A DNA stretch of 5,696 nucleotides from positions 1 through 5,696 of the forward strand of contig URNC01000126.1 in the NCBI GenBank assembly GCA_900549065.1, in the 5' to 3' direction. This stretch comes from an uncultured Collinsella sp. GTDB taxonomy: Bacteria > Actinomycetota > Coriobacteriia > Coriobacteriales > Coriobacteriaceae. Below, in pieces: positions 5,650 to 5,696 of the stretch (positions are counted from its first letter, which is position 1; each line of letters opens with the position of its first letter). A model generated the notes under the pieces. It was not told the DNA's origin, did not search any database, and saw nothing but the letters and a program-made list of their open reading frames with translations. Made by a program: the position numbers and the translations under genes.

Positions 5650-5696
5650 CTGTCTCTTATACACATCTCCGAGCCCACGAGACTACGCTGCATCTC
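5650..5696 (+). other. Untrimmed Illumina Nextera adapter (not genomic)
   Basis: CTGTCTCTTATACACATCT (5650-5668) is the 19-base Tn5 mosaic end used in Nextera kits. It is followed by CCGAGCCCACGAGAC (5669-5683), the read-2 transposase adapter arm. Next come an eight-base index TACGCTGC (5684-5691) and ATCTC (5692-5696), the start of the reverse-complement P7 sequence. The order and spacing match a sequencing read-through exactly. Base 5650 could be genomic or adapter. It is not a natural insertion sequence. Confidence 0.98.

Noticed and set aside
5650..5668. Tn5/IS50-like mosaic end as evidence for a natural transposon
   Set aside because: The bases that follow are the synthetic Nextera arm, an index and P7 sequence, so it comes from library construction.

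Overview
The window reads as one short assembly contig from a high-GC, Gram-positive-type bacterium. Strong AGGAGG-like ribosome sites, GC-rich third codon positions and an argC-argJ-argB gene order next to an ECF transporter suggest an actinobacterium, perhaps a Coriobacteriia/Collinsella-like gut organism. That placement is an impression from gene content and protein style, not a tested assignment. All convincing genes are on the + strand.

Left block (about 1-1641): the 3' part of an ECF transporter ATPase (EcfA2 type), cut by the contig edge, overlaps by one base the start of ecfT, the transmembrane coupling subunit. Together they form part of the shared energizing module for vitamin or metal uptake. 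No substrate-binding S component is in view.

Middle block (about 1642-2580): two adjacent genes encode related small proteins of the pyridoxamine 5'-phosphate oxidase-like (FMN-binding split-barrel) superfamily, about half identical by eye. The first has a good ribosome site but no ATG, GTG or TTG where its start should be; the best-placed codon is ACG. A long perfect-arm hairpin after the second gene probably closes this transcription unit.

Right block (about 2680-5649): an arginine biosynthesis cluster of argC, argJ and the first part of argB. ArgB phosphorylates N-acetylglutamate, ArgC reduces the acyl phosphate to the semialdehyde, and ArgJ recycles the acetyl group from acetylornithine to glutamate. 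Upstream of argC are two 16-bp motifs in inverted orientation, identical at 13 of 16 positions and 21 bp apart centre to centre, the geometry expected of a pair of ArgR operators (ARG boxes).

Right edge (5650-5696): this is not genomic DNA. It is an untrimmed Illumina Nextera adapter (transposon mosaic end, read-2 adapter arm, an 8-base index and the start of P7). The argB frame runs into it and would yield a false C-terminus. I found no undescribed system; the points most worth checking are the adapter junction, the missing canonical start, the ARG-box pair and the structured argC-argJ spacer.
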